Source: Heterorhizobium halophytocola
Lineage (GTDB): Bacteria > Pseudomonadota > Alphaproteobacteria > Rhizobiales > Rhizobiaceae
Assembly: GCF_017873095.1 (NCBI RefSeq)
Contig: NZ_JAGGJU010000009.1
Location: 1-64,000, forward strand
Reading direction: 5' to 3'
DNA length: 64,000 bases
Translations under genes and position numbers: made by a program
The notes under the pieces: generated by a model
What the model saw: the letters and a program-made list of their open reading frames with translations, nothing else
Database searches by the model: none
Told to the model about the DNA's origin: nothing
Shown: piece after piece, positions 10,489-20,551 of the stretch
How the letters are laid out: the number at the start of each line of letters is the position of its first letter
How positions within the stretch are numbered: the first letter of the stretch is position 1

Positions 10489-11916
10489 TCAGAGGGCTTG
10501 CTTGGCGGCACGCGGCGTGACCCGCATCGGCATACCCTTGATCGGCTGAACCGTCAGCCGCTGGACAGGCCAAGGCCTGAAGCCGGGCAAAGGATCGAAA
10601 CGGTATCGATGCATCAGCACCCCGAGCGCAATCACCGCCTCCTGCAGGGCGAAGGTAGCGCCGATGCACACACGCGGGCCGGCGCCGAAGGGCAGATACT
10701 GGAAACGGTCGATCTTGCCACGATTCTCCGGCAGGAAGCGCTCCGGTCTGAACAGCCGCGGCTCCTCCCAGAGCAGTTCGTGACGATGCAGCGTCCAGGG
10801 CATGATCAGCACGGTCACGCCGGCCGGGATCTCGACCACTTCGCCTTCCGGCGATGTCCAGCTGTCGGCCTTCACCGCCTGCCGGTTGATCGAGGGCGCC
10901 GGCGGATAGAGCCGCATCGCTTCCTCGAAAGCCGCCCGGACATGCGGCATGCTTTCCAGCCAGTCGACGGGATCGACCGCCTCCGCCAAGACACGGTCGA
11001 TCTCGTCTTCCATGGCTTCACGGACCGATGGCGTATTGGCGACACAATAAAGCGTCCAGGCAAGTGCCCGGGCCGTGGTTTCGTGGCCGGCGCCGATGAA
11101 GGTCAGGATATTGTCCTGCAGCTCGTCTTCGGTAAGGCCGCTGTCGGTGTCGATCAGCGCCAGCATCAGGGTGAGAAAATCCTGCGGCGCATTTGCGGGA
11201 TCCGCCGCGACGCGCCTGCGACGCATGTCGATCGTGTTCTTCACGATATCGCGGAACTTCGCCATTACCGGTCCACCGCCGATCCGGGTGACGCGCGGCA
11301 CCCAGGAGGGCGCTTCCATCAGGTCCATCGGATCGATCCGGCCCATGAAGTGCAGGAGATTTTCGGTATCCCTGGAAAAGGTCTCCTCCGACACCGCGAT
11401 CTCGCCTGAAAACAGCGTTTCGGACAAGATGGCGAAGGTCATCTGAGCCATGTCGACGGAGATGTCCCGTGGCAGCCCGGTCGCATCGGCGCCGAAATAG
11501 CTTTCCTCGACGAAGTCGATCGATTTGGCGTACATCTGGGTGGCGAAACCCTTCGCATGACGCGGCGTGAACACAGGGGCTATGGCCTTGCGGGTGCGCT
11601 TCCATACCAGTCCTTCAGCCGTCAGCAAGCCGTCCCGCAGGATCGGCCGCAAGACAAGCTGGCGGACGTTCTGCATCTTGTAGTTCGAGGCGTTGTCGAC
11701 CAGCAGATGCCGGATCAGGCCGGGATGATTGACGATCAGGCTGCGCCGGCCAAAGAAGCGCGTGTCAATCCAGGGTAGCGTGTAAGACGCCTCACCCCAA
11801 AGTTCGAGCGGATTGCGAAAGACGGTGCGGATCACCTCCAGCCGCCCGGGGGGCACGGTTCGCGGGATCGGCGCCGGCGGCTCGAAGGGCGGAATTGCAA
11901 GGTCCATCGACGTCAT
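10489..11916 (-). CDS. cytochrome P450
   Basis: 475-residue soluble P450 without a membrane anchor. The oxygen-binding I-helix motif AGHETT, the K-helix ExxR in EAMRLYPPAP and the haem loop FGAGPRVCIG with the proximal Cys at about residue 417 are all present. These enzymes hydroxylate or epoxidise organic substrates with electrons from a ferredoxin or reductase; no redox partner gene is adjacent and the substrate is unknown. The open frame extends 183 codons upstream across the DUF1402 gene in another frame; the ATG giving MTSMDLAIPPF, preceded by AAGG seven bases upstream, is taken as the start. Confidence 0.93.
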   Translation of the reverse strand: MTSMDLAIPPFEPPAPIPRTVPPGRLEVIRTVFRNPLELWGEASYTLPWIDTRFFGRRSLIVNHPGLIRHLLVDNASNYKMQNVRQLVLRPILRDGLLTAEGLVWKRTRKAIAPVFTPRHAKGFATQMYAKSIDFVEESYFGADATGLPRDISVDMAQMTFAILSETLFSGEIAVSEETFSRDTENLLHFMGRIDPMDLMEAPSWVPRVTRIGGGPVMAKFRDIVKNTIDMRRRRVAADPANAPQDFLTLMLALIDTDSGLTEDELQDNILTFIGAGHETTARALAWTLYCVANTPSVREAMEDEIDRVLAEAVDPVDWLESMPHVRAAFEEAMRLYPPAPSINRQAVKADSWTSPEGEVVEIPAGVTVLIMPWTLHRHELLWEEPRLFRPERFLPENRGKIDRFQYLPFGAGPRVCIGATFALQEAVIALGVLMHRYRFDPLPGFRPWPVQRLTVQPIKGMPMRVTPRAAKQAL

Positions 11917-11957
11917 TCCCTCACCTTCGCGTTGAGCCTGATATCCTTCGACGAACG

Positions 11958-12896
11958 TTACAGCAGCCGCTGCAGTTCCGGCAGCTTGTCGTTGATCAGC
12001 CAGCCATAGTAATTCTCTTCCGGCAGACCGCCCTTGGCCGCCAGAGCCTGGGCGCGCTGCTTCGGGTCGCCGACATTGAAAAGCGTTGCCGTGATGCCCG
12101 GATTGCCGGAGATATCGACATTTGCATATCGGCGATAATCGTCGATTGACGTCCGGATGATCGCTGCCATGTAGGCCAGCGAACGGTCGGGATCCATGAT
12201 GGCCTTGTAGACGGCACCCGCGTCGTCGGCATCGAGCTTGGGATAGCCCGATGTCCTGTTGACCAGATCGCTCATCATCAGAGCGGTCAGCGGATTGATC
12301 TGGCCGAGGCCGAAGGTCTGCCCGGCATAGAAGGGCTGGAAGAAGACCGCGCTGAATCGATTGTTCGGAAAGCTCTTGCCGTCGACCGACTTGCCCTGGA
12401 AGGTGGCGCGCCAGACTTCGTCGCGACAGGTCCACAACTGGTAGGACTCGGTGATGCCGGCACATCTGGCAAATTGCGGCCGGGCCACGAAGTCGTCGAT
12501 CTTCTCGCCGTCATAGGAAAAGTTGAAGGCCTTGCCGGCATAGGACGCGGCCTTGACGTAGTAGCTCTGCAGCCGGTCATAGGCATCGACATTATAGGTG
12601 TGCTCGCCGACGATCGCGCCGATCATGTGGATCGGATCGATGCCATAGGCGGACGCTGTGGACTTGATCTTGCCCATCAGCCGGTGATCCGTCGACAGCA
12701 GCTCATAGACCTTGTCGTATTTCAGGTCGAAGGTGGTCTTGCCGGCCTTGGTGCGGCGAACGGAGGCGCCGGGCACCGGCGGCTGTTCGGCATGGCGGTT
12801 GCCGGGCGGCATCCGGGTCGCGGCGACAGCAGAGGCGGCCGGCATGGTCAGGCCAAGGATGAGAAAAGCGGTAAGGACGGAGCGTCGCACGATCAT
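11958..12896 (-). CDS. DUF1402 family exported protein
   Basis: 312 residues with a Sec signal peptide (MIVRRSVLTAFLILGLTMP, cleavage near AVAATR), so periplasmic. The mature part resembles the alphaproteobacterial DUF1402 family and has lysozyme-like sequence features: GAIVGEHTYN (possible catalytic Glu), FGLGQINPLTA and GITATLFNVGDP, the arrangement seen in lytic-transglycosylase folds. I infer a possible peptidoglycan-acting role, but the family is uncharacterised. It lies 41 bases upstream of the P450 gene on the same strand. Confidence 0.8.
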   Translation of the reverse strand: MIVRRSVLTAFLILGLTMPAASAVAATRMPPGNRHAEQPPVPGASVRRTKAGKTTFDLKYDKVYELLSTDHRLMGKIKSTASAYGIDPIHMIGAIVGEHTYNVDAYDRLQSYYVKAASYAGKAFNFSYDGEKIDDFVARPQFARCAGITESYQLWTCRDEVWRATFQGKSVDGKSFPNNRFSAVFFQPFYAGQTFGLGQINPLTALMMSDLVNRTSGYPKLDADDAGAVYKAIMDPDRSLAYMAAIIRTSIDDYRRYANVDISGNPGITATLFNVGDPKQRAQALAAKGGLPEENYYGWLINDKLPELQRLL

Positions 12897-13009
12897 ATGC
12901 CTTTATTGTCTCAGCAGCCTCGCGTCCCCCGAAGCAGGCCTGGAATCATTTCGACCCGGGCCATCATGGCCGGGGCGGACATACTTATAAAGCGATCGTG
13001 CCACTGTCG

Positions 13010-13042
13010 AGGCCGGGGCAGATTTTTCGGCCGCCCCGGCCT
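13010..13042. repeat. GC-rich inverted repeat between hslU and the DUF1402 gene
   Basis: Perfect 10-bp arms, AGGCCGGGGC at 13010-13019 and GCCCCGGCCT at 13033-13042, around a 13-base loop. No T-run follows on either strand, so it is not a classical intrinsic terminator. It may protect the 3' end of the hslVU mRNA or pause polymerase for Rho. Confidence 0.5.
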
Positions 13043-13057
13043 TGTTGCATTGAAGCG

Positions 13058-14365
13058 TCAGAGGATGTAGCGCGACAGATCCGCATCGCCGGCAATATCG
13101 CCGACATGCTTTTCGACATAGGCGCGGTCGATCATCACCTCGCTGCCCGAGCGATCGGGCGCATTGAACGAGATCTCGTCGAGCACCCGCTCCATGACGG
13201 TCTGCAGGCGGCGGGCACCGATATTCTCGATCGAGGAGTTGAGCTTGACCGCGATATCGGCAAGCGCATCGATCGCATCCTCGGTAAAGTCGAGATTCAG
13301 CTCTTCCGTGCCCATCAGCGCCTTGTACTGGCGGATCAGGCTCGCCTCCGGTTCCGTCAGGATCCGTCGGAAGTCGTCCTGGGTCAGCGGCTTCAGCTCG
13401 ACCCGGATCGGCAGACGTCCCTGAAGCTCCGGCAGAAGGTCCGAGGGCTTGGAGACGTGGAAGGCGCCGGACGCGATGAACAGGATATGATCGGTCTTCA
13501 CCGGACCATATTTGGTCGAGACGGTCGTGCCTTCGACCAGCGGCAGCAGGTCGCGCTGCACGCCTTCGCGCGACACGCCCGCGCCCATGCCGCCGTCGCG
13601 AGCCGCGATCTTGTCGATCTCGTCGAGGAAAACGATGCCGTCATTCTCGACCGACCGAACGGCCTCGCGCTGGATCACCTCGTTGTCGATCAGCTTGTCG
13701 GACTCGTCGCGGATCAGATCGGTGTAGGAGGCCCGGACCGTCGTGCGGACCTTCTTGGTCTTGCCACCCATGGCCTTGCCGAACAGATCGGAAATGTTGA
13801 GCACACCGATATTGGCGCCGGGCATGCCCGGTATCTCGAGACCCGGCATGCCGCCGCCACTGTCGGCAACCTCGATGTCGATCTCCTTGTCGTCCATCTC
13901 GCCGGCGCGCAGCTTCTTTCTGAAGCTGTCGCGGGTGCCGGGCGATGCGGTGGCGCCAACCAGCGCATCCAGCACGCGTTCTTCCGCTCCGGCATGGGCC
14001 TTGGCTTCCACCTCCGTACGCTTCTTTTCGCGCACCAGCGTGATGCCGGTCTCCACCAGATCGCGGATGATCTGCTCGACGTCGCGGCCGACATAGCCGA
14101 CTTCGGTGAACTTGGTCGCCTCGACCTTGATGAAGGGCGCGCCCGCAAGCTTTGCCAGCCGGCGCGAGATTTCGGTCTTGCCGACGCCGGTCGGGCCGAT
14201 CATCAGGATGTTCTTCGGCATCACCTCGTCGCGCAGCCCTTCCTCGAGCTGCTGGCGGCGCCAGCGGTTTCTGAGTGCAATCGCGACCGCGCGCTTGGCG
14301 TCATGCTGGCCGATAATGTAGCGGTCGAGCTCGGACACGATCTCCCGCGGGGAAAAATTGGTCAT
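13058..14365 (-). CDS. hslU: HslU, ATPase subunit of the HslUV protease
   Basis: 435 residues, typical for HslU. This AAA+ unfoldase forms hexameric rings that feed substrates into HslV in the cytoplasm. Visible: Walker [10 protein letters not shown] near residue 60, the intermediate I-domain, Walker [11 protein letters not shown] and the conserved C-terminal tail DLSRYIL, which inserts into HslV to activate it. The start [17 protein letters not shown] matches the family; the frame is open much further upstream through hslV but that part is spurious. It follows hslV by 23 bases. Confidence 0.97.
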   Translation of the reverse strand: MTNFSPREIVSELDRYIIGQHDAKRAVAIALRNRWRRQQLEEGLRDEVMPKNILMIGPTGVGKTEISRRLAKLAGAPFIKVEATKFTEVGYVGRDVEQIIRDLVETGITLVREKKRTEVEAKAHAGAEERVLDALVGATASPGTRDSFRKKLRAGEMDDKEIDIEVADSGGGMPGLEIPGMPGANIGVLNISDLFGKAMGGKTKKVRTTVRASYTDLIRDESDKLIDNEVIQREAVRSVENDGIVFLDEIDKIAARDGGMGAGVSREGVQRDLLPLVEGTTVSTKYGPVKTDHILFIASGAFHVSKPSDLLPELQGRLPIRVELKPLTQDDFRRILTEPEASLIRQYKALMGTEELNLDFTEDAIDALADIAVKLNSSIENIGARRLQTVMERVLDEISFNAPDRSGSEVMIDRAYVEKHVGDIAGDADLSRYIL

Positions 14366-14388
14366 TCTGATATCCTTAGAAGACAGGG

Positions 14389-14919
14389 TCAGGCGTCGGC
14401 TTCCAGCGCTTCGACGATGATGCTGTGATTGGTGTAGACGCAGATGTCTGCCGCGATATCCAGCGCCTTGCGGGCGACCTCCTCGGCCGACTTGTCGCTG
14501 TCCATCATGGCGCGTGCGGCGGCAAAGGCATAATTGCCGCCCGAGCCGATGGCGATCGTGCCATGTTCGGGCTCCAGAACGTCGCCATTGCCGGTGACGG
14601 CCAGCGTCGTCGACTTGTCTGCGACCAGCATCATGGCTTCGAGATTGCGCAGATACTTGTCGGTGCGCCAGTCCTTGGCAAGCTCGACGGCGGCGCGCAT
14701 CAGCTGCCCCGGATATTGCTCGAGCTTCTTTTCCAGCCGGTCGAGCAGCGTGAAGGCGTCGGCCGTGGCGCCGGCAAATCCGGCGATCACCTCGCCGCCC
14801 TTGCCGATGCGGCGCACCTTGCGGGCATTGCCCTTCATGACCGTCTGGCCGAGGCTGACCTGGCCGTCGCCGGCCATGACAACCGTTCCACCTTTGCGAA
14901 CTGTGATAATTGTCGTCAT
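14389..14919 (-). CDS. hslV: HslV, peptidase subunit of the HslUV protease
   Basis: 176-residue proteasome-beta-like threonine peptidase. The chain begins [11 protein letters not shown], so removal of Met exposes the catalytic N-terminal Thr. [22 protein letters not shown] and the [11 protein letters not shown] segment are family hallmarks. Its only partner, HslU, is encoded directly downstream, and the pair degrades misfolded proteins during heat stress. It is divergent from hisB across a 197-base gap that must carry both promoters; TTGCAA followed 16 bases later by TACATA on the minus strand (about 14982-15010) is one possible promoter, but this is weak. Confidence 0.96.
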   Translation of the reverse strand: MTTIITVRKGGTVVMAGDGQVSLGQTVMKGNARKVRRIGKGGEVIAGFAGATADAFTLLDRLEKKLEQYPGQLMRAAVELAKDWRTDKYLRNLEAMMLVADKSTTLAVTGNGDVLEPEHGTIAIGSGGNYAFAAARAMMDSDKSAEEVARKALDIAADICVYTNHSIIVEALEADA

Positions 14920-15116
14920 TCATTCACCCGTGTGCCCCAGTGCGGGGCGGTTCGTCTGGCCAACAATGGCCTGCTTGGCGCTTTATGTAAGTGTGGCCCG
15001 CGCATTTGCAAACGTCCCGGTCCCCGGTCTGCCCCCGACAGGCTGCAGGCGCTTGCCTGCTGGATATTTGCAAAACCTGCTGATATGGAACCTCGACAGT
15101 TCCAAGGAGAAGCCTG

Positions 15117-15713
15117 ATGGCCGAACGTAAAGCCGAGATTTCCCGCAAGACCAACGAGACCGAAGTCTCCGTTTCCGTCAACCTGGACGGCACCGGTACA
15201 TCGAAGATCTCGACCGGCGTGGGCTTTTTCGACCATATGCTCGACCAGCTGAGCCGCCATTCGCTCGTCGACATGGTGATCGAGGCAAAAGGCGACCTGC
15301 ATGTCGACGACCACCACACGGTCGAGGACACGGGCATTGCCATCGGCCAGGCGATTGCCAAGGCGCTGGGCGACCGCCGCGGCATCACCCGCTATGCCTC
15401 GATCGACCTTGCCATGGACGAAACCATGACCAAGGCGGCGATCGATGTTTCCGGCCGGCCCTTCCTGGTCTGGAATGTCGAGTTCTCCTCGCCGAAGATC
15501 GGCACCTTCGACACCGAACTGGTGCGTGAATTCTTCCAGGCGCTGGCCCAGAATGCCGGGATCACCCTGCATGTCTTCAACTATTACGGTGCCAACAACC
15601 ACCATATCTCCGAGACCTGCTTCAAGGCGGTCGCCCGCGCATTGCGTACGGCGCTCGAAATCGACCCGAGACAGGCAAGCCGCATTCCATCGACCAAGGG
15701 CACCCTTGGCTAA
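15117..15713 (+). CDS. hisB: imidazoleglycerol-phosphate dehydratase
   Basis: 198 residues, the monofunctional bacterial HisB, catalysing step six of histidine synthesis. Metal-binding motifs are clear: [23 protein letters not shown] and [19 protein letters not shown] good ribosome-binding site (AAGGAGA) precedes the ATG. First gene of hisB-hisH-hisA-hisF-hisE-coaA. Confidence 0.97.
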   Translation: MAERKAEISRKTNETEVSVSVNLDGTGTSKISTGVGFFDHMLDQLSRHSLVDMVIEAKGDLHVDDHHTVEDTGIAIGQAIAKALGDRRGITRYASIDLAMDETMTKAAIDVSGRPFLVWNVEFSSPKIGTFDTELVREFFQALAQNAGITLHVFNYYGANNHHISETCFKAVARALRTALEIDPRQASRIPSTKGTLG

Positions 15714-15737
15714 GCGGACACGGCAAAGGAACAGACC

Positions 15738-16388
15738 ATGCGTGTTGCCATCATCGACTACGGCTCCGGCAATCTGAAATCGGCCACCAAGGCCTTCGAA
15801 CGGGCCGCCCGCGAAGCCGGCATCGACGCGACCATCGACCTGACCGACAGGCCGGAGGCCGTGGCAGCGGCCGATCGTATCGTCCTGCCGGGCGTCGGCG
15901 CCTATGCCGACTGCCGAAAGGGCCTCGATGCCGTCACCGGCATGCCGGAGGCACTGGTCGAAGCGGTCGAGGGCAAGGCCCGGCCATTTCTCGGCATCTG
16001 CGTCGGCATGCAGCTGATGTCGTCGCGCGGACTTGAAAAGACCACGACCCACGGCTTCGGCTGGATCAAGGGCGACGTGGTCGAGATGACGCCCGCCGAT
16101 CCGGCGCTGAAGATCCCGCAGATCGGCTGGAACACGCTCAATCTCAACCGGCCGCATCCGCTGTTCGACGATATCGAGACCGGGCCGGACGGACTGCATG
16201 CCTATTTCGTCCATTCCTACCATCTGGCGGCCGAAAACGCCGATGAGGTCATCGCGACCACCGATTACGGCGGGCCGATGACGGCTGTCGTCGGTCGCGA
16301 CAATCTGGTCGGCACCCAGTTTCACCCGGAAAAGAGCCAGAAGCTCGGCCTGAAGCTGATCGCAAACTTCCTGTCCTGGGCGCCCTGA
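15738..16388 (+). CDS. hisH: imidazole glycerol phosphate synthase, glutamine amidotransferase subunit
   Basis: 216 residues. Class I glutamine amidotransferase with the nucleophile Cys in [12 protein letters not shown] and the His/Glu pair in [10 protein letters not shown]. It hydrolyses glutamine and channels ammonia to HisF, whose gene lies two genes downstream. It starts 24 bases after hisB. Confidence 0.97.
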   Translation: MRVAIIDYGSGNLKSATKAFERAAREAGIDATIDLTDRPEAVAAADRIVLPGVGAYADCRKGLDAVTGMPEALVEAVEGKARPFLGICVGMQLMSSRGLEKTTTHGFGWIKGDVVEMTPADPALKIPQIGWNTLNLNRPHPLFDDIETGPDGLHAYFVHSYHLAAENADEVIATTDYGGPMTAVVGRDNLVGTQFHPEKSQKLGLKLIANFLSWAP

Positions 16389-16420
16389 GGCCCCTTCCCG
16401 GCACACGAGGATAAACCGAA

Positions 16421-17161
16421 ATGATCCTTTTCCCCGCCATCGACCTCAAGGATGGCCAGTGCGTGCGCCTCAAGCTCGGCGATATGGAGCAGGCGACGGT
16501 CTACAATCCCGATCCGGCCGGCCAGGCCCGGGCCTTCGAGAACCAAGGCTTCGAATGGCTGCATGTGGTCGATCTCAACGGTGCCTTTGCCGGTTCCAGC
16601 GTCAATGGCGCTGCGGTCGATGCGATCCTGCAGGCGACGAAGAACCCGGTGCAGCTCGGCGGCGGCATCCGCACCCTCGAGCATATCGAGAACTGGCTGT
16701 CGCGCGGCCTGTCGCGGGTGATCCTCGGCACGGTTGCCGTGCGCGATCCGGCGCTGGTGATCGAGGCCTGCAAGCGTTTCCCCGGCAAGATTGCCGTCGG
16801 CATCGATGCCAAGGGCGGCAAGGTGGCGGTCGAAGGCTGGGCGGAGGCGAGCGAACTCGGTGTGATCGAGCTTGCCCGCAAATTCGAGGGCGCCGGCGTC
16901 GCGGCGATCATCTATACCGATATAGACCGTGACGGCATCCTGACCGGAATCAACTGGGACTCGACGCTGGAACTGGCCGATGCCGTTTCCATTCCCGTCA
17001 TCGCCTCCGGCGGGCTTGCCTCGATCGACGATGTCCGCCGCATGCTGGAGCCCGATGCCGGGAAACTCGAAGGTGCGATTTCCGGACGCGCCCTCTATGA
17101 TGGCCGGATAGACCCCACCGAGGCACTCGACCTCATCCGCGCTGCCCGCGCCAGCGCCTGA
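16421..17161 (+). CDS. hisA: ProFAR isomerase HisA
   Basis: 246-residue (beta/alpha)8-barrel isomerase of histidine synthesis. Hallmarks are [14 protein letters not shown] with the catalytic Asp at the N-terminus, [15 protein letters not shown], and the second catalytic Asp in [21 protein letters not shown] is the phosphate-binding loop. It sits between hisH and hisF. Confidence 0.97.
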   Translation: MILFPAIDLKDGQCVRLKLGDMEQATVYNPDPAGQARAFENQGFEWLHVVDLNGAFAGSSVNGAAVDAILQATKNPVQLGGGIRTLEHIENWLSRGLSRVILGTVAVRDPALVIEACKRFPGKIAVGIDAKGGKVAVEGWAEASELGVIELARKFEGAGVAAIIYTDIDRDGILTGINWDSTLELADAVSIPVIASGGLASIDDVRRMLEPDAGKLEGAISGRALYDGRIDPTEALDLIRAARASA

Positions 17162-17171
17162 AGGAACCGCC

Positions 17172-17948
17172 ATGACCCTCAAGGCCCGCGTAATCCCCTG
17201 CCTCGACGTCAAGGACGGACGTGTCGTCAAGGGCGTCAACTTCGTCGACCTGATCGACGCCGGCGACCCGGTCGAGGCCGCCAAGGCCTATGACGCGGCC
17301 GGTGCCGACGAACTCTGCTTTCTCGACATCACCGCCTCTTCCGACAATCGCGACACGATCTTCGACGTCGTCGCGCAGACGGCCGAGCACTGCTTCATGC
17401 CGCTAACGGTCGGCGGCGGCGTGCGCGCGGTGGCGGATATCCGCAAGCTGCTGCTCTGCGGCGCCGACAAGGTATCGATCAATTCGGCGGCGGTGAAGAA
17501 CCCGAATTTCGTTGCCGAAGCCGCCGACAAGTTCGGCAACCAGTGCATCGTGGTGTCGATCGACGCGAAAAAGGTTTCACGTGAAAACGAAATTCCGCGC
17601 TGGGAGATCTTCACTCATGGCGGACGTCAGTCGACCGGTATCGACGCCGTGGAATTCGCCCGCAAGGTGGTAGAGCTCGGCGCCGGCGAGTTGCTGGTCA
17701 CCTCCATGGACCGCGACGGCACCAAGAGCGGATACGATATCGGACTGACACGCACGATCGCCGACAGCGTGCGCGTGCCGGTGGTCGCTTCCGGCGGTGT
17801 TGGCAATCTCGACGATCTGGTGGCCGGCGTGCGCGAGGGCCACGCGACAGCCGTGCTTGCAGCATCCATTTTCCACTTTGGCACCCATTCGATCGGGGAA
17901 GCCAAGCGTTATATGTCGGAACACGGGCTTGCCATGCGCCTCGATTGA
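17172..17948 (+). CDS. hisF: imidazole glycerol phosphate synthase, cyclase subunit
   Basis: 258 residues, a (beta/alpha)8 barrel related to HisA. Catalytic aspartates are in [13 protein letters not shown] and VVSIDAKK; phosphate loops are GGGVRAV and [10 protein letters not shown]. With HisH it makes imidazole glycerol phosphate and AICAR. It starts 10 bases after hisA. The coding sequence contains a parS-like palindrome at 17573-17588 that encodes V-S-R-E-N. Confidence 0.97.
   Translation: MTLKARVIPCLDVKDGRVVKGVNFVDLIDAGDPVEAAKAYDAAGADELCFLDITASSDNRDTIFDVVAQTAEHCFMPLTVGGGVRAVADIRKLLLCGADKVSINSAAVKNPNFVAEAADKFGNQCIVVSIDAKKVSRENEIPRWEIFTHGGRQSTGIDAVEFARKVVELGAGELLVTSMDRDGTKSGYDIGLTRTIADSVRVPVVASGGVGNLDDLVAGVREGHATAVLAASIFHFGTHSIGEAKRYMSEHGLAMRLD
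17573..17588. other. weak parS-like palindrome inside hisF
   Basis: GGTTTCACGTGAAAAC matches 13 of 16 positions of the common bacterial parS consensus TGTTTCACGTGAAACA and has the complete 12-base core TTTCACGTGAAA. It is inside coding sequence and about 42 kb from the putative origin, so chance is quite possible. Confidence 0.35.
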
Positions 17949-17983
17949 GGCTGTAACGCGGGTGTGAGGACGGAGGATACGGG

Positions 17984-18307
17984 TTGAGCGATTTTTCTCT
18001 CAAGGATCTCGAGGAGATCGTGGCCAGGCGCGCCGCGGCGTCGCCGGAGGAATCCTGGACGGCAAAGCTCGTTGCTGCTGGCCAGCCGAAGGCTGCCAAG
18101 AAGCTCGGTGAGGAAGCGGTGGAAACGGTGATGGCCGCCGTCACCCATGATCACGACAATCTCGTCTATGAGAGTGCCGATCTGCTCTATCATCTGATGG
18201 TGGTGCTGAAGATCGCCGATATTCCTCTCGACACCGTGATGCAGGAACTGGAGCGCCGGACCACACAGTCCGGGCTTGCGGAAAAGGCCGGTCGTAAAAA
18301 CCCATGA
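17984..18307 (+). CDS. hisE: phosphoribosyl-ATP diphosphatase
   Basis: 107 residues, the MazG-like all-helical HisE that performs step two of histidine synthesis. The motifs [15 protein letters not shown] and [13 protein letters not shown] carry the metal-binding acidic residues. The start is a TTG preceded by a strong GGAGGA at 17972-17977; no ATG fits the family N-terminus. It overlaps coaA by four bases (ATGA), implying translational coupling. Confidence 0.95.
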   Translation: MSDFSLKDLEEIVARRAAASPEESWTAKLVAAGQPKAAKKLGEEAVETVMAAVTHDHDNLVYESADLLYHLMVVLKIADIPLDTVMQELERRTTQSGLAEKAGRKNP

Positions 18308-19299
18308 GCACGTCAAGCAGGAATGCCGAACCGCGGGCGCCGCTGGATCATTTCCAGGCTAACGATTTTTCCCCCTACCACTTCTTCTCTTCCGAAGAGT
18401 GGGCCCGCTTTCGCGCCGACACGCCGCTGACGCTGACGGCGGACGAGGTGCAGCGGTTACGCTCGCTTGGCGACCCGATCGACCTCAACGAGGTGCGGCG
18501 GATCTATCTGTCGCTGTCGCGTCTGTTGTCGGCCCATGTGGAATCCTCGCTGCTGCTGTTTCAGCAGCGCAACCGCTTCCTCAGCCTGTCCGACGTAACG
18601 AAGACACCCTTCGTTATCGGCATTGCCGGGTCTGTCGCGGTCGGAAAGTCGACCACCGCGCGTATCCTGAAGGAATTGCTGCGGCGCTGGCCCTCCAGCC
18701 CCAAGGTCGACCTGATCACCACCGACGGTTTTCTCTATCCCAATGCGACGCTGATCCAGAAGGATATCCTCAACCGCAAGGGCTTTCCGGAAAGCTACGA
18801 TACCAGCGCCATCCTCGGCTTTCTCGCGGCGATCAAGGCCGGGCGTCCGAATGTTGCGGCACCCTGCTATTCGCACCTGACCTATGATGTCCTGCCGGAA
18901 CAGTTCACCACGATCGACCGGCCCGATATCCTGATCTTCGAGGGCATCAACGTGCTGCAGTCGCGCGACCTGCCGGCCGACGGCAAGATCGTGCCGATGG
19001 TCTCAGACTTCTTCGACTTCTCGATCTATATCGACGCCGACGAGCCGCTCATTCACAACTGGTATGTCAACCGCTTCATGAACCTGCGGCAGACGGCCTT
19101 CCGGGATCCCAATTCCTATTTCCATCGCTATGCGGCGATCAGCGAGGACGAAGCGCTGGCGCGGGCCGAGGATCTGTGGGCCAATATCAATCTGAAGAAC
19201 CTGCGCGAAAACATCCTGCCGACCCGCCCGCGGGCGGATCTCATCCTGCGCAAGGGGGAAAACCACCTGATCGATTCGGTCGCACTCAGAAAACTGTAG
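18304..19299 (+). CDS. coaA: pantothenate kinase, type I
   Basis: 331 residues, the prokaryotic CoaA type, which phosphorylates pantothenate in the first committed step of coenzyme A synthesis. The P-loop [17 protein letters not shown], the segment [11 protein letters not shown] and FEGINVLQ are diagnostic. Last gene of the his operon, coupled to hisE by an ATGA overlap. dephospho-CoA kinase (coaE, 56.2 kb) is also in this window. Confidence 0.97.
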   Translation: MSTSSRNAEPRAPLDHFQANDFSPYHFFSSEEWARFRADTPLTLTADEVQRLRSLGDPIDLNEVRRIYLSLSRLLSAHVESSLLLFQQRNRFLSLSDVTKTPFVIGIAGSVAVGKSTTARILKELLRRWPSSPKVDLITTDGFLYPNATLIQKDILNRKGFPESYDTSAILGFLAAIKAGRPNVAAPCYSHLTYDVLPEQFTTIDRPDILIFEGINVLQSRDLPADGKIVPMVSDFFDFSIYIDADEPLIHNWYVNRFMNLRQTAFRDPNSYFHRYAAISEDEALARAEDLWANINLKNLRENILPTRPRADLILRKGENHLIDSVALRKL

Positions 19300-19340
19300 G
19301 CGATCCATCGCCTGCAATGTGTTCGGCGAAGCTTGTGTCC

Positions 19341-19961
19341 CTATGGCGTGACGCGGCGCAGCGTCAGATTGATGCGGCCTTCCGATTTCAGCAGTGTCGA
19401 GGTGCCCGGATAGATCCGGTCGACGCCATGAAAGCGCAGCCGGCTTTCGCCGCCGAGAACGAGAACATCGCCGCTTTCCAGCCGAAACGACCGCGTCGGC
19501 GCATTGCGCTCGAAGCCACCCACCCGGAACAGGCAGCTGTCGCCCAGGGAAATGGACAGGACCGGCGCGGAAAGATCGGTCTCGTCCCTGTCCTGATGAA
19601 GGCCCATTTTTGCGTCCGGCCCATAGTAATTGACCAGGCAGGCCTCCGGCGGCCGGTCGCAGCCGCCGACGCTTTGCCAGATGTCGAGCAATTTCCGTGG
19701 AATGGCCGGCCAGGCTTTGCCGGTCACCGGATGCGTCTCCTGGTAGCGATAGCCGCGCTGACGATCGGTCAGCCAGCCGAGGCGGCCGCAATTGGTCATC
19801 CGCACCGAAAGCGGCTTGCCGCTGCGCGGCATTTCCGGCGTATAGAGCGGCGCTGCGGCCACCACGTCCCTGATGTCTAGGAGCAGGGCTTCCTGCTCCG
19901 CACGATCCAGAAAGGCCGGATGGAAATCGAGGCCCTCTGGCAGGCTGTCGGGCTTTGCCAT
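19341..19961 (-). CDS. alkB: AlkB-type 2-oxoglutarate/Fe(II) dioxygenase
   Basis: 206 residues. Iron ligands His-x-Asp are in MGLHQDRDETD, the distal His in LRFHGVDRI, and the 2-oxoglutarate-binding arginines in GRINLTLRRV. These enzymes demethylate 1-methyladenine and 3-methylcytosine in DNA or RNA by oxidation. No Ada-type regulator is adjacent. It is convergent with coaA. Confidence 0.93.
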   Translation of the reverse strand: MAKPDSLPEGLDFHPAFLDRAEQEALLLDIRDVVAAAPLYTPEMPRSGKPLSVRMTNCGRLGWLTDRQRGYRYQETHPVTGKAWPAIPRKLLDIWQSVGGCDRPPEACLVNYYGPDAKMGLHQDRDETDLSAPVLSISLGDSCLFRVGGFERNAPTRSFRLESGDVLVLGGESRLRFHGVDRIYPGTSTLLKSEGRINLTLRRVTP

Positions 19962-19995
19962 ATCCGCCGAACTCCTCTTGCCCTTCCCGCGCGTA

Positions 19996-20433
19996 CTATT
20001 GGTCTTTTTCCGGACGGCTGCGCATCTTCTTGACCTCGGAGCGGCCGCTCTTTTCCTTCAGCCGCCGCTCGATCGATCCCTTGGATGGCCGCGTCTTGCG
20101 TCTCGGCGGTGGCGGCGGCTCGGCGGCCTTCAGGATCAGCTCCTTCAGCCGCTCGCGGGCATCCTCGCGGTTGCGCTCCTGGCTGCGAAACCGATTGGCC
20201 TCGATCATCACCACACCGTCCTTGGAGGCCCGGCGACCGGCAAGCTTCAGCGCATTGGCCTTCACGCGATCATTCAGTGCCGGTGAATTCTGCACGCTGA
20301 AAAACAGCTGGACCGCCGTCGAGACCTTGTTGACGTTCTGTCCGCCCGGCCCGCCGGCCAGCACGAATTGCTCGCTCAGCTCCCAGCCGGCGATGGTGAT
20401 CTTGCTGTTGACGATGAGCGCTTCGCTGGCCAT
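19996..20433 (-). CDS. arfB: ribosome rescue peptidyl-tRNA hydrolase ArfB (YaeJ/ICT1)
   Basis: 145 residues: a release-factor-like catalytic domain with GGPGGQNVNK (the GGQ motif, near residues 28-37) but no codon-recognition domain, then a Lys/Arg-rich tail (RRLKEKSGRSEVKKMRSR) that in ArfB enters the empty mRNA channel of stalled ribosomes. It releases the nascent chain from non-stop complexes. The start MASEALIVNS was chosen on family fit. It lies 34 bases upstream of alkB on the same strand. Confidence 0.93.
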   Translation of the reverse strand: MASEALIVNSKITIAGWELSEQFVLAGGPGGQNVNKVSTAVQLFFSVQNSPALNDRVKANALKLAGRRASKDGVVMIEANRFRSQERNREDARERLKELILKAAEPPPPPRRKTRPSKGSIERRLKEKSGRSEVKKMRSRPEKDQ

Positions 20434-20497
20434 GGCCCAAATCCCTTCGGCGGCTTCTATTCCACACAATCCACCGGTCTGTCGCCCCCCAAACGCG

Positions 20498-20526
20498 AAA
20501 ACCCGGCGAAGCGTTCGCCGGGTTTT
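20498..20526 (-). terminator. intrinsic terminator of pckA
   Basis: Perfect 13-bp stem, AAAACCCGGCGAA at 20498-20510 and TTCGCCGGGTTTT at 20514-20526, with a 3-base loop GCG. It lies 25 bases downstream of the pckA stop on the minus strand, where the stem ends in T residues. Confidence 0.9.
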
Positions 20527-20551
20527 CTGAAATCGGAAAGCGGGATGCCGA

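Noticed and set aside
14366..14923. Upstream extension of the hslU frame through hslV
   Set aside because: The extended part is out of frame with hslV and has no HslU similarity; [10 protein letters not shown] is the normal HslU N-terminus.
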